Source: Serpentinicella sp031432315 (GTDB taxonomy: Bacteria; Bacillota; Clostridia; Peptostreptococcales; Natronincolaceae). From it: a DNA stretch of 29,867 nt. The stretch lies in the NCBI RefSeq assembly GCF_031432315.1, contig NZ_JAVKGO010000017.1, positions 1 to 29,867 on the forward strand. Reading direction: 5' to 3'. Below the pieces are notes generated by a model, which saw only the letters and a program-made list of their open reading frames with translations, did no database searches and had not been told where the DNA came from. A program made the translations under genes and the position numbers. Position 1 is the first letter of the stretch; every line of letters starts with the position of its first letter. Of the stretch, positions 15,769 through 22,218 are shown one piece after another.

Positions 15769-16502
15769 CTTTCTCTAGGATCAAAGCCTTCAAAAACAAC
15801 GTTGGTACAATTTTTCTTGGCATGAATAAAATCTGTTTTGCTCTTTGCTGTCCATCCTAGTAATAGTAATTCTTTATTTTTTATAAGCTTATTTTTAACA
15901 TTTTCAAGGGTACTGATTTCGCAGTTTATAAAATGTGGTTTGCTCATACTACTAGAAACGTCCATCCGTAAAAAAGGTTTTTTATAAAAAGCAATCTCCC
16001 CTTTTTCATACTTCTTAAACAACTGACCCCTAACGATATTAGGTGCTCTATGTCTAAACCATGACACAGAAAAAGGATTAAAGGATTGGATCACAAACTG
16101 TCCTTTATAATTTCTTAATAGCTTCTCAGTTGCTTTTTCCATCATCCCGGCTTGTCCTTTATTTTTTAATTCAATCATTAAGGGCACTTTACCACCAACT
16201 AGCTCTAAAACCTCACTTAACAATGGAATTGTATCATTGCTATCCAATAATTTTAGTCCCCTAATTTCATCTAACGTACATTCATTAATCTTTTTATCAT
16301 AACCAGTCATACGCTTTAAATTGTCATCATGAAAAACAACAACATTGTTATCCTTTAGGCGCTGCAGGTCTAACTCTATGGCAAAGCCTTCATTCATTGC
16401 CTTTACAAAAGCAGCAATGGAATTTTCAGGAATTCTTCTTCCAAAATGATACCCTCTGTGAGCAATATGCATTTGACTTAACCATTTCATATCCTCTTTC
16501 AA
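15765..16502 (-). CDS. Glycerophosphodiester phosphodiesterase family protein (GDPD)
   Basis: TIM-barrel phosphodiesterase that hydrolyses glycerophosphodiesters to glycerol-3-phosphate. Motifs: HIAHRGYHFGRRIPENS (catalytic HRG and PEN), AIELDLQRLKDNNVVVFHDD (metal-binding ExD and second catalytic His), LPLLSEVLEL-like strand at TIPLLSEVLELV, and MIELKNKG. At 245 residues it is a single-domain cytoplasmic type with no signal peptide. TTG at 16502 follows GGAGTGTG by five bases; an ATG four codons later has a poorer site. Could feed the GlpA-like dehydrogenase of this window or trim teichoic acid, both inference. Confidence 0.92.
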   Translation of the reverse strand: MKEDMKWLSQMHIAHRGYHFGRRIPENSIAAFVKAMNEGFAIELDLQRLKDNNVVVFHDDNLKRMTGYDKKINECTLDEIRGLKLLDSNDTIPLLSEVLELVGGKVPLMIELKNKGQAGMMEKATEKLLRNYKGQFVIQSFNPFSVSWFRHRAPNIVRGQLFKKYEKGEIAFYKKPFLRMDVSSSMSKPHFINCEISTLENVKNKLIKNKELLLLGWTAKSKTDFIHAKKNCTNVVFEGFDPRES

Positions 16503-16514
16503 TTTATCACACTC

Positions 16515-16770
16515 CGGTTTTAGTTGGATAGTTGGTTAGTTGGTTAGTAAGAAGAACAGTTGGAAAGTTGGAGAGCAGAAAGTGGAAAGATAAAACCAAA
16601 AGATAGAGTCAAATGGATCCTTTACTTTGTTCAGCATTCTGAACAAAGTAAAGAACTAAGTAGTTGTTTTTCTTTTGCTTTCCAACTAACCAACTGACCA
16701 ACTTTCCAACTGCTCTTCTATCTCCTATCCCCTATCCAACTACCCAACTGTTTCACTGCCATGTAAAACC
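16515..16770. repeat. Large imperfect inverted repeat of 8-bp units around a perfect hairpin
   Basis: The left arm (about 16523-16587) is AGTTGG-rich and the right arm (about 16678-16748) is CCAACT-rich, that is, the same CCAACTTT family in opposite orientation. Between them lies a perfect 15-bp stem (16620-16634 with 16639-16653, CTTTACTTTGTTCAG/CTGAACAAAGTAAAG, loop CATT). The right arm runs into the 3' end of the VanZ-like gene. No gene is present in 16503-16717. Confidence 0.75.
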
Positions 16771-17194
16771 CTATCCCAACAGCAGCACCAACACTATCAA
16801 TTATTACATCCGTTACTTCACCACTCCTACCAGGAATAAAGGTTTGGTGAACTTCATCACTAATTGCGTAGACTACACAAATTATAAAAGCTATTATTAT
16901 GCTCTTAAGTCCATCTTTCCCACTTCTTCTGATCGCATTTAATACGACTACACCTAGTACAAAGTACACAAAAAAATGCCCATACTTACGAATAATATGA
17001 TGTAATTGCCTTAAATCTATACCCTCAGCAATGTTCGGTGCAACCCTTTCAATTGCTTGAAATATTGCTTCAGTAAACCCTTCACTTAGTTCACTTGATG
17101 CATCTGCTGGCTGATGAGAAAAGAAAAAAATAACCCCCATCCAAAGCAGAACCCCTAACCAAGAACATATTAAAATAACCTTTTTCTTATTCAT
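16718..17194 (-). CDS. VanZ-like family membrane protein
   Basis: A 158-residue protein with four predicted membrane spans and the VanZ-like signature: WMGVIFFFSHQPADASS, then RKYGHFFVYFVLG, then YAISDEVHQTFIPGRSGEVTD and DVIIDSVGAAVG. In the vancomycin gene clusters VanZ confers low-level teicoplanin resistance; for most chromosomal homologues the function is unknown. The last eleven codons (QLGSWIGDRR and stop) are written in the 8-bp repeat sequence that fills the following intergenic space, so the native C-terminus may have been replaced. Minus strand, upstream of GDPD. Confidence 0.88.
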   Translation of the reverse strand: MNKKKVILICSWLGVLLWMGVIFFFSHQPADASSELSEGFTEAIFQAIERVAPNIAEGIDLRQLHHIIRKYGHFFVYFVLGVVVLNAIRRSGKDGLKSIIIAFIICVVYAISDEVHQTFIPGRSGEVTDVIIDSVGAAVGIGFYMAVKQLGSWIGDRR

Positions 17195-17340
17195 ACCCTT
17201 CTACACAACTTTCTTTAAGTAAATGTTTTATATATAATTCTGATCCACCACGATCTATTTAATCTCCTGTTATTCCTTACGTAATAAAATAGTTTCTAAA
17301 AAAAGATTTATAAATATCCTGTTTATTTCTACCCTATTTA

Positions 17341-17349
17341 TGATATAAT
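17341..17349 (+). promoter_or_regulatory. Extended -10 promoter of the antisense antitoxin RNA
   Basis: TGATATAAT: consensus TATAAT at 17344-17349 with TG one base upstream; the -35 (GTTTAT, 17-base spacing) is weak, as usual for extended -10 promoters. TSS expected near 17356. Confidence 0.65.
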
Positions 17350-17352
17350 AAT

Positions 17353-17389
17353 AAAAAAGGTAATCGGATTCGCATAATGCGATTGCCAC
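17353..17389 (-). terminator. Terminator of the toxin mRNA
   Basis: On the minus strand GGCAATCG and CGATTACC form a stem (one mismatch) around ATTATGCGAAT-type loop sequence, followed directly by TTTTTT. It sits at the start of the convergent antisense RNA. Confidence 0.7.
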
Positions 17390-17450
17390 CAGACGACTAA
17401 ACTTACTTAATCACTCTGCATGGCCGTGCAGGGTGATTATTTTTTTCCTT
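17356..17450 (+). ncRNA. Antisense antitoxin RNA of a type I toxin-antitoxin locus
   Basis: A roughly 95-nucleotide transcript predicted between the extended -10 promoter and a strong terminator (AATCACTCTGCA/TGCAGGGTGATT, one G-U pair, loop TGGCCG, 17409-17438, then ATTTTTTT). It runs opposite to the toxin mRNA and covers its 3' UTR and the last codon and stop of the toxin, the arrangement of txpA/RatA and bsrG/SR4 in Bacillus. No ORF inside. Exact ends are inferred. Confidence 0.65.
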
Positions 17451-17454
17451 TTTT
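17409..17454 (+). terminator. Terminator of the antisense RNA
   Basis: Twelve-bp GC-containing stem with six-base loop followed by a long T-rich tail. The right arm contains the toxin's stop codon on the other strand. Confidence 0.85.
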
Positions 17455-17547
17455 GCTATCCTTTAATAGATTAACAATTAAGGAGACTAGCGATATCGTA
17501 AACATACCGAAGATTATCATTAATGATATTGCCTCATATGTACTCAT
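17437..17547 (-). CDS. Putative holin-like toxin (type I TA, Hol_Tox family)
   Basis: A 36-residue peptide beginning MSTYEAISLMIIFGMFTISL, a single hydrophobic helix (about residues 5-28) followed by a basic tail (KDSKKGKK). The M-[ST]-x-YEA-[IL]-SLMI opening is the signature of the holin-like toxin family; such peptides depolarise the membrane when overproduced. The Shine-Dalgarno is very strong (GGGGAGGTGG, short spacer), yet an upstream CCACTTC can pair with GAGGTGG and hide it. The mRNA is countered by the convergent RNA. The basic tail and absence of a signal cleavage site suit a membrane-inserted toxin. Confidence 0.85.
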   Translation of the reverse strand: MSTYEAISLMIIFGMFTISLVSLIVNLLKDSKKGKK

Positions 17548-17775
17548 CGCACCACCTCCCCTCATCTGAAGTGAAGTGGCAACCACACCTACTTTTATCC
17601 GATTACCTCATTCCTATTCTATCAAAATGTTAAAAACTTTACTATAGTTTGCTTAAGCTTTTATTCGCTTCAAAGTTGAAGCTTTTTAGAAATCAACAAT
17701 AATGACAGTTTTTAGAGATATAAATTGGTCTGACCAAACTATTGTAAAAACTAGAGCAACTGACCAACTTATTAC

Positions 17776-17830
17776 AATAGTGAAACGATCGTTAAGCAAT
17801 GGTTGAACAACTGTTTAACTACGCTTAGGT
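17776..17830. repeat. 11-bp tandem array at the break in abiEii
   Basis: Five units (aatagtgaaac, gatcgttaagc, aatggttgaac, aactgtttaac, tacgcttaggt). Homology of the AbiEii remnant ends at this array. The stretch 17631-17775 has no recognisable feature. Confidence 0.75.
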
Positions 17831-18109
17831 ACAGACAATATTTTATTGACAACTTCCTTAAGATTTTCTTCTGTTAACTTAAAACCTCTAAATTGTTGCG
17901 TCCATGTCCATGGTCGATCGAGCATCTACTCCGACAATTGCCACTATAAGCATACCACCTTTAAGAATAAATTGATTACTGTATTCTGATAATGAGATTC
18001 TCTCAAGTAACCGTTCAAGCATAAAGTTTCTAAGTAGAATCTCCGCCTTTACATCTTTATCCCTAGATAAGTTGCGAATCAAAGCTTTTAGTTGCGTAGA
18101 CGTCTTCAT
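17816..18109 (-). pseudogene. AbiEii-type nucleotidyltransferase toxin, truncated and with a nonsense codon
   Basis: The N-terminus of an AbiEii-family (type IV TA) toxin: KAEILLRNFMLERLLERIS, then FILKGGMLIVAIVGVDARST and MDMDATI, where the KGG and D-x-D nucleotidyltransferase residues are expected. A TAG stop interrupts after residue 73 (17888-17890). In the same frame the family sequence resumes (RFKLTEENLKEVVNKI) for about 16-20 codons and then ends in the 11-bp array with a second stop. A full AbiEii is about 250-300 residues, so roughly two thirds is missing. Its ATG overlaps the abiEi stop by four bases, typical coupling. Confidence 0.85.
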
Positions 18110-18699
18110 AGCATTACCTCGAAATAAGGCCTAAGAACATTCTCTACCCTTAATAGCCTTGCATATTTCATAATTTGGTTAAGATCCTTATCTTTACTAC
18201 TTAGATACCTTTTAATTGCATCACTAACAATAGAAGGATCCTGATTATTTCTATCACGTAAAATATCACAGATGGTCCTCTCCATATCGTATGCTTTTAC
18301 CTTATTTCCAAAAGTGGTCTCTTTATAACAAACACCTAATTCAAATAACTCTCTCTTAACGGTATGAACATTTAGGCCTTCTTCTTTCAGCCGTGTAGGA
18401 TTATATCCGTGGGGGACAGTCACAACATATTGGACTGGATCTCTATCCGTCAAATCATGTAAATATAAGGCTGTCTCATGGGAATAAATCATCTTGTTTT
18501 TCCTCAATTGTATAATCATCATTTGATCTTCCCAAACCTCTGGTGTGATGTAAATCCCATGAGCAACTCGTTCTAAATCACCATCTCGAACTAACCCTCT
18601 TAAATATTCTCGGTGGATACTATTTTCTTCCGCTAGCTTTGTAGTGATAACACCATCATATTTTTCGATAAGTGCTTTTAATTTCTCTGTGACAGACAT
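18106..18699 (-). CDS. AbiEi-family antitoxin / transcriptional autorepressor
   Basis: A 197-residue protein with an N-terminal winged helix-turn-helix (VITTKLAEENSIHREYLRGL, then DLERVAHGIYITPE) and the AbiEi antitoxin body (MIYSHETALYLHDLTDR, VPHGYNP, YDMERTICDILRDR). AbiEi proteins repress their own operon and neutralise AbiEii. Length is intact although the cognate toxin gene is broken, so it may now be a free repressor or be drifting. Shine-Dalgarno GGGGGT precedes the ATG. Promoter and operator are visible upstream. Confidence 0.9.
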   Translation of the reverse strand: MSVTEKLKALIEKYDGVITTKLAEENSIHREYLRGLVRDGDLERVAHGIYITPEVWEDQMMIIQLRKNKMIYSHETALYLHDLTDRDPVQYVVTVPHGYNPTRLKEEGLNVHTVKRELFELGVCYKETTFGNKVKAYDMERTICDILRDRNNQDPSIVSDAIKRYLSSKDKDLNQIMKYARLLRVENVLRPYFEVML

Positions 18700-18723
18700 A
18701 ACTTTACCCCCATTTTGACATAC

Positions 18724-18760
18724 ATACTAATATTTTAATTTACATTAGTATAAACGTCAA
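18724..18760 (-). promoter_or_regulatory. abiE promoter with AbiEi-type operator
   Basis: Minus strand TTGACG (18760-18755), 17 bases, TAAAAT (18737-18732). A perfect inverted repeat ATACTAAT/ATTAGTAT (18724-18731 and 18744-18751) straddles the -10, consistent with autorepression by AbiEi. Confidence 0.75.
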
Positions 18761-18956
18761 CATGATTCCTTATTATATAGATAGTTACATATTTAATTTA
18801 ACTTATTTATCTTTATATCTAACATTTAACTTGTCACAGTTCAAAGAGTATTATAAAGCGCAAAGTTTGAAAGTTGTCGCACTTTTTAATTAATATTTAA
18901 ATTAACAGATACAAAGCCTATCCCCATTTACTTCACTAATTGTGATAAAATCATAA

Positions 18957-19000
18957 AAACCTTAAGTAGCGTACTTGATACCAACTTAAGGTCTTATGTC
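18957..19000 (-). terminator. Terminator-like repeat, copy 1
   Basis: On the minus strand ACCTTAAGT and ACTTAAGGT form a stem followed by TTTTTATG. It terminates the HEPN/MNT transcript. Near-identical copies occur at 19934-19976 and 20969-21013. The stretch 18765-18955 shows no gene. Confidence 0.7.
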
Positions 19001-19012
19001 GTTAAGATAAAC

Positions 19013-19180
19013 GATCGTTAAACAATGGTTCAGCAATAGTTGAACAACTGTTTAACAACTGCTCAACTACTGTCAAAACTAAGGTAATTAACCATTTTTT
19101 TGATTTACGCCTTTCCTACCATCTATCTCCTAACCATCTGACCAACTTTCTACTTTCCAACTTTCCACCTACTTCCTAGT
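19013..19180. repeat. 11-bp array, shared flank and 8-bp pyrimidine units
   Basis: Six 11-bp units (19013-19078) are followed by a flank (AACTAAGGTAATTAACCA) also found after the array at 21117-21172, then CCAACTTT-type units (about 19138-19170) ending against the HEPN stop codon. Confidence 0.75.
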
Positions 19181-19573
19181 CTAACCTCTTATTTTATCCA
19201 AAAGCATTTCAAACTCTTTTACGTAACATTCAGCAATTCTCTGTGCTATTTCCTCTGCCACTTCCTCTTTGTATACATGAGATGTCATATTTCTATCATT
19301 TAAAATTAATAGCCAGTTTTCCTCATTAACAATCATATTTTGACTATAAGCTTCCTTAATTACAGCTCTTGGTGAGTTTTTATCAACAATACCTAAATCT
19401 TCAAAGTAAACTTTTGTTGTCTTCCATGCAAGTTCGTAAGTAAACTCAAACCTTTGTATAAGACCGTCTCTTACAATATCGCTTGAGTCCTCCTTTTTAT
19501 ATTCAAGAACAGCTTCTTTTAATCGTTCTAATGCATTACTAAAATTAGTTAACTTATTTTCAAGTTTGTTCAT
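19181..19573 (-). CDS. HEPN-domain protein, HI0074/MntA-HepT type toxin candidate
   Basis: A 130-residue all-helical protein of the 'nucleotidyltransferase substrate binding' (HI0074) family: EKLTNF-like opening (ENKLTNFSNALERLKEAV), QRFEFTYELAWKTTKVYFED and the HEPN R-x4-H motif in LNDRNMTSHVYKEEVAEE. In MntA-HepT systems the HEPN protein is an RNase toxin that the partner nucleotidyltransferase inactivates by modification. It overlaps the MNT gene by 14 bases, in the usual antitoxin-toxin order. Intact, so the pair may still work. Confidence 0.9.
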   Translation of the reverse strand: MNKLENKLTNFSNALERLKEAVLEYKKEDSSDIVRDGLIQRFEFTYELAWKTTKVYFEDLGIVDKNSPRAVIKEAYSQNMIVNEENWLLILNDRNMTSHVYKEEVAEEIAQRIAECYVKEFEMLLDKIRG

Positions 19574-19844
19574 AAATTACAACACCTTCTTCTACTATAT
19601 TATTTAATAATTTCTCTTCTATATGATCATCTGTAAAAACAACATCAAATTTATTTAATGTATTTATCTCCTCTAGCGCATCACAAAACATTGCCTTTTC
19701 TCTCAAGGAAACTTGTCCAAAAACAGCAATGTCATAGTCACTTGTTTTTGAGTGATCTCCCCGGGCTCTAGATCCGAATAACACCACCCTTTCAAAACCA
19801 TAGCTTTCCCCAAGTTTTTTTATTTCCTCCAAAACATGATCCAT
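19560..19844 (-). CDS. MNT-type minimal nucleotidyltransferase antitoxin
   Basis: About 94 residues. The nucleotidyltransferase signature VVLFGSRARGDHSKTSDYDI carries the GSR and D-x-D metal residues. Such proteins (MntA) adenylylate the HEPN toxin. The frame is open to 19892, but the extra 16 residues (WYYYQVERSVILL) look untranslated; the ATG at 19844 gives the normal start (MDHVLEEIKKLG). Cotranscribed with HEPN and ended by the terminator at 18957-19000. Confidence 0.88.
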   Translation of the reverse strand: MDHVLEEIKKLGESYGFERVVLFGSRARGDHSKTSDYDIAVFGQVSLREKAMFCDALEEINTLNKFDVVFTDDHIEEKLLNNIVEEGVVIYEQT

Positions 19845-19933
19845 CAACAAAATCACACTTCTTTCCACTTGATAATAATACCATTTTATCATACTCGATG
19901 ATTACTATAAATAATTATAAGTTTGCAAAAATT

Positions 19934-19976
19934 AAAAACCTTAAGTAGCGTACTTCACGCTAACTTAAGGTCTTAT
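19934..19976 (-). terminator. Terminator-like repeat, copy 2
   Basis: Same ACCTTAAGT...ACTTAAGGT-TTTTT structure as copy 1, seven bases after the stop codon of the lipoprotein gene, so well placed as its terminator. Confidence 0.75.
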
Positions 19977-19982
19977 GTCCTA

Positions 19983-20660
19983 TTAATCTTTACTTTCAAT
20001 AAATTCATTATGCTCGTTCATTATTTCTTCTAGGTGATGTTCCGCTACACTTACAAACTCTTCTACTGAGTCTGCGTATTCTTCTAGTTGCCAAACTTCT
20101 TCCGATATTGAAAAAGTTAATTCTTGGAAGTTAAATGTAATATCCATTGCTGCTTCTCTTACATCATCAGTACTAACATCCTTAGTTATTACTTGCAGTG
20201 CAATATCACCATTATCTCTAAATTCATTCACGTAGGCTGCTCTAAGTTTGTATATGTCACCCCAAATACCTGTACCATCATCCTGAATATTAACAGTACC
20301 CATTACAATTGTAGTTTCATCTTCTACGTAAAAGTATACTTGGCCGTCTTTACTATAGTATATCTTATCAGCTAATTCTGCTTTAAAGTTTAAACCTAAT
20401 AATTCGGACATTACAGTGGTATCACTTACAGCATCCCACATATACTGTCCTTGTATCCAACCATCATCTTCATCCGATTCGTTTTCTTGTTCTACTTCTT
20501 CAACTTCTTGTACCTCTTCTACCTCATTATCCACCTCTTCTGCCTCTTCTACTTCTATATCTGCCTGTTCATTTACTTCTTCATCTTTACTACAAGCAAT
20601 AGTAAACATGGAACCTATTAATATCAAAATTAATAATATCACAATACTTTTTCTTTTCAT
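19983..20660 (-). CDS. Acidic lipoprotein of unknown function
   Basis: A 225-residue protein with a lipoprotein signal (hydrophobic ILLILILIGSMF, lipobox TIAC at about residues 20-23). After the Cys comes an exceptionally Glu/Val-rich stretch (about 28-68; EVEEAEEVDNEVEEVQEVEE) that probably acts as a flexible acidic spacer. The folded part (about 70-225) is mixed alpha/beta and unfamiliar to me (QGQYMWDAVSDTTVM, YYSKDGQVYFYVEDETTIVM). It should be anchored to the outer face of the membrane. Single gene with its own terminator; promoter not certain. Confidence 0.8.
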   Translation of the reverse strand: MKRKSIVILLILILIGSMFTIACSKDEEVNEQADIEVEEAEEVDNEVEEVQEVEEVEQENESDEDDGWIQGQYMWDAVSDTTVMSELLGLNFKAELADKIYYSKDGQVYFYVEDETTIVMGTVNIQDDGTGIWGDIYKLRAAYVNEFRDNGDIALQVITKDVSTDDVREAAMDITFNFQELTFSISEEVWQLEEYADSVEEFVSVAEHHLEEIMNEHNEFIESKD

Positions 20661-20694
20661 TATCTACACTTCCTTCTTTTCATTTATTTTATAG

Positions 20695-20968
20695 ATTTGA
20701 CAAATATTACTTATTGCATACATTTAATTTACTTTGTATTAGCCTTTATATCTTTATTAATAGTTCTATGAAAACTTAAATTTCCCTTTTTTTACATAAA
20801 ATATTTTCAATAACGTTATTCATTGATTGGACTCAGTTACGATGTTTATTATGTCATAATCTTTATTTCAATATTATAGTGTAAATAGTCCCTTTTGTTT
20901 AAAAATAGCGCAACAAGTATGACTCCAGTGAACATTTATATTGGTATGAATAATTCTACATGTGCAAA
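20695..20968. other. Intergenic stretch without recognisable genes
   Basis: AT-rich DNA upstream of the lipoprotein gene. No ORF with coding character, tRNA or hairpin of note. The remaining part up to 21335 is filled by repeats listed separately. Confidence 0.5.
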
Positions 20969-21013
20969 ATAAAAACCTTAAGTAGAGTACGCACTCCAAC
21001 CTAAGGCCCTATG
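20969..21013 (-). repeat. Terminator-like repeat, copy 3 (orphan)
   Basis: Diverged copy (CCTTAAGTAGAGTACGCACT...CCTAAGG) that can still form the stem with one G-U pair and has the T-run on the minus strand. No minus-strand gene lies directly upstream of it. Confidence 0.7.
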
Positions 21014-21077
21014 TTGATTTTATTTTCACAACTTACTATGTTCATGCAGGAAGTAGTAAGTTGGCATTTGATTTTGC

Positions 21078-21296
21078 CTTTCCACTTTCCAACTTTCTAC
21101 TTTCCAACTTTATTACGATAGCTAAGCAATGGTTGAACAATGGTTTAACAACTGCTCAACTACTGTTAAAACTAAGGTAATTAACCAATTTTAACAAATA
21201 TGGAACTGTAGGTAAGCAATGGTTGAACGATTGTTTAACTATGGATAAACAATTGCTCTACTATTGTTCCTGACCAACTTTCTACTTTCCACTGCT
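21078..21296. repeat. Alternating 8-bp and 11-bp arrays
   Basis: CCACTTTCCAACTTTCTACT-type units (about 21080-21110) are followed by five 11-bp units (21117-21172) with the AACTAAGGTAATTAACCA flank, a second 11-bp array (about 21207-21268, more degenerate) and a short pyrimidine tail (21270-21290). Confidence 0.75.
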
Positions 21297-21335
21297 TTAT
21301 TATTTCATTTTTTTTCGACTATACTCGTAAAATTT

Positions 21336-21364
21336 TTGATATATATATATTATTCGGTTATACT
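21336..21364 (+). promoter_or_regulatory. Sigma-A promoter of the AAA ATPase pseudogene
   Basis: TTGATA (21336-21341), 17 bases, TATACT (21359-21364), followed by an AGAGGTGG ribosome binding site at 21373-21380. Confidence 0.65.
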
Positions 21365-21384
21365 CTTAATAAAGAGGTGGTGTC

Positions 21385-22191
21385 ATAAAAAATCGAGATC
21401 TTTATCTTACACAGCTTATCCATTACATAGATAAGCCATTAATTAAAGTAATAACAGGGATCCGTCGTTGTGGTAAATCAACCCTACTTTCTTTATTTGA
21501 AAATCATTTAATTAAAAGTGGCGTTTCCAAAAACCACATCATTCGTATGAACTTTGAATCCTTTGATTTTGATGAAATAACAACTTATAAGGATCTTCAT
21601 GCTTATATAAAAAAACGACTCAAAAATAATAGTGATAGGCATTATATTCTTCTTGATGAAGTCCAACAAGTATCATCCTGGGAAAAAGTAATTAATTCTT
21701 TTCTTGTAGATGCTAATGTAGACATCTACATAACAGGATCCAACGCATATCTACTGTCTTCCGAGCTTTCTACATTGCTTTCCGGACGATATGTTGAGAT
21801 TAAAATGCAGCCATTATCCTTTAAAGAGTATTTGAACTTTACGGAAAACCATAAAGATGATAGTCTCCAAGATAAGTTTAACCAGTACCTTGAGTTTGGT
21901 GGTCTTCCAACTGTTGTTCAGCTAATGGATCATCCAGAGACTATTGGTCCTTTCCTTGAGGGTATTTACAATACTGTACTGATGAAAGACGTTATTGAGC
22001 GAAACGGTGTGAGAGATGCTGCGCTTCTAGAAAGTATTTTAAAATTTATTAGTGATAATATAGGAAGTATCGTATCAACAAAAAAAATCAGTGATTATCT
22101 AACAAGTAGTGGCAGAAAGACCACCAGTGACACCATTTATAATTATCTTAAAATGTTAGAGAACGCTTTTATTCTTTACAAAGCAAAGTAG
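21385..22191 (+). pseudogene. DUF4143-type AAA ATPase, start codon lost and C-terminus missing
   Basis: The encoded sequence begins NRDLYLTQLIHYIDKPLIKV, then Walker A TGIRRCGKSTLL, Walker B YILLDEVQQVSSWE, ITGSNAYLLSSEL and the LSFKEYLNFTE segment, as in the 'ATP-binding protein DUF4143' family (about 400 residues). After the ribosome binding site the start position holds ATA (21385), and no ATG, GTG or TTG occurs in frame before the ATG at 21547, which lies beyond Walker A. The reading frame ends at TAG after NAFILYKAK, where the family continues with the DUF4143 domain. Both ends are therefore damaged, though promoter and Shine-Dalgarno remain. Confidence 0.75.
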
Positions 22192-22218
22192 CATAACTTT
22201 CGAACACCTAAATATTAA

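Larger units (their letters stand above)
17358..17608. repeat. Two-part inverted repeat enclosing the toxin gene
   Basis: AGGTAATCGGAT (17358-17369) is the exact inverse complement of 17597-17608, and TTGCCAC (17383-17389) of 17576-17582. Both pairs would bring the 5' and 3' ends of the toxin mRNA together with nearly equal internal loops (14 and 13 bases). Confidence 0.8.

Noticed and set aside
16664..16942. Plus-strand reading frame of 92 codons
   Set aside because: Antisense to the VanZ-like gene and to the pyrimidine repeats; composition (Pro/Thr/Asn-rich) reflects the repeat and no ribosome site precedes it.
20416..20694. Ser/Thr/Cys-rich reading frame on the plus strand
   Set aside because: It is the antisense of the Glu-rich stretch of the lipoprotein gene, whose signal peptide and lipobox are convincing.
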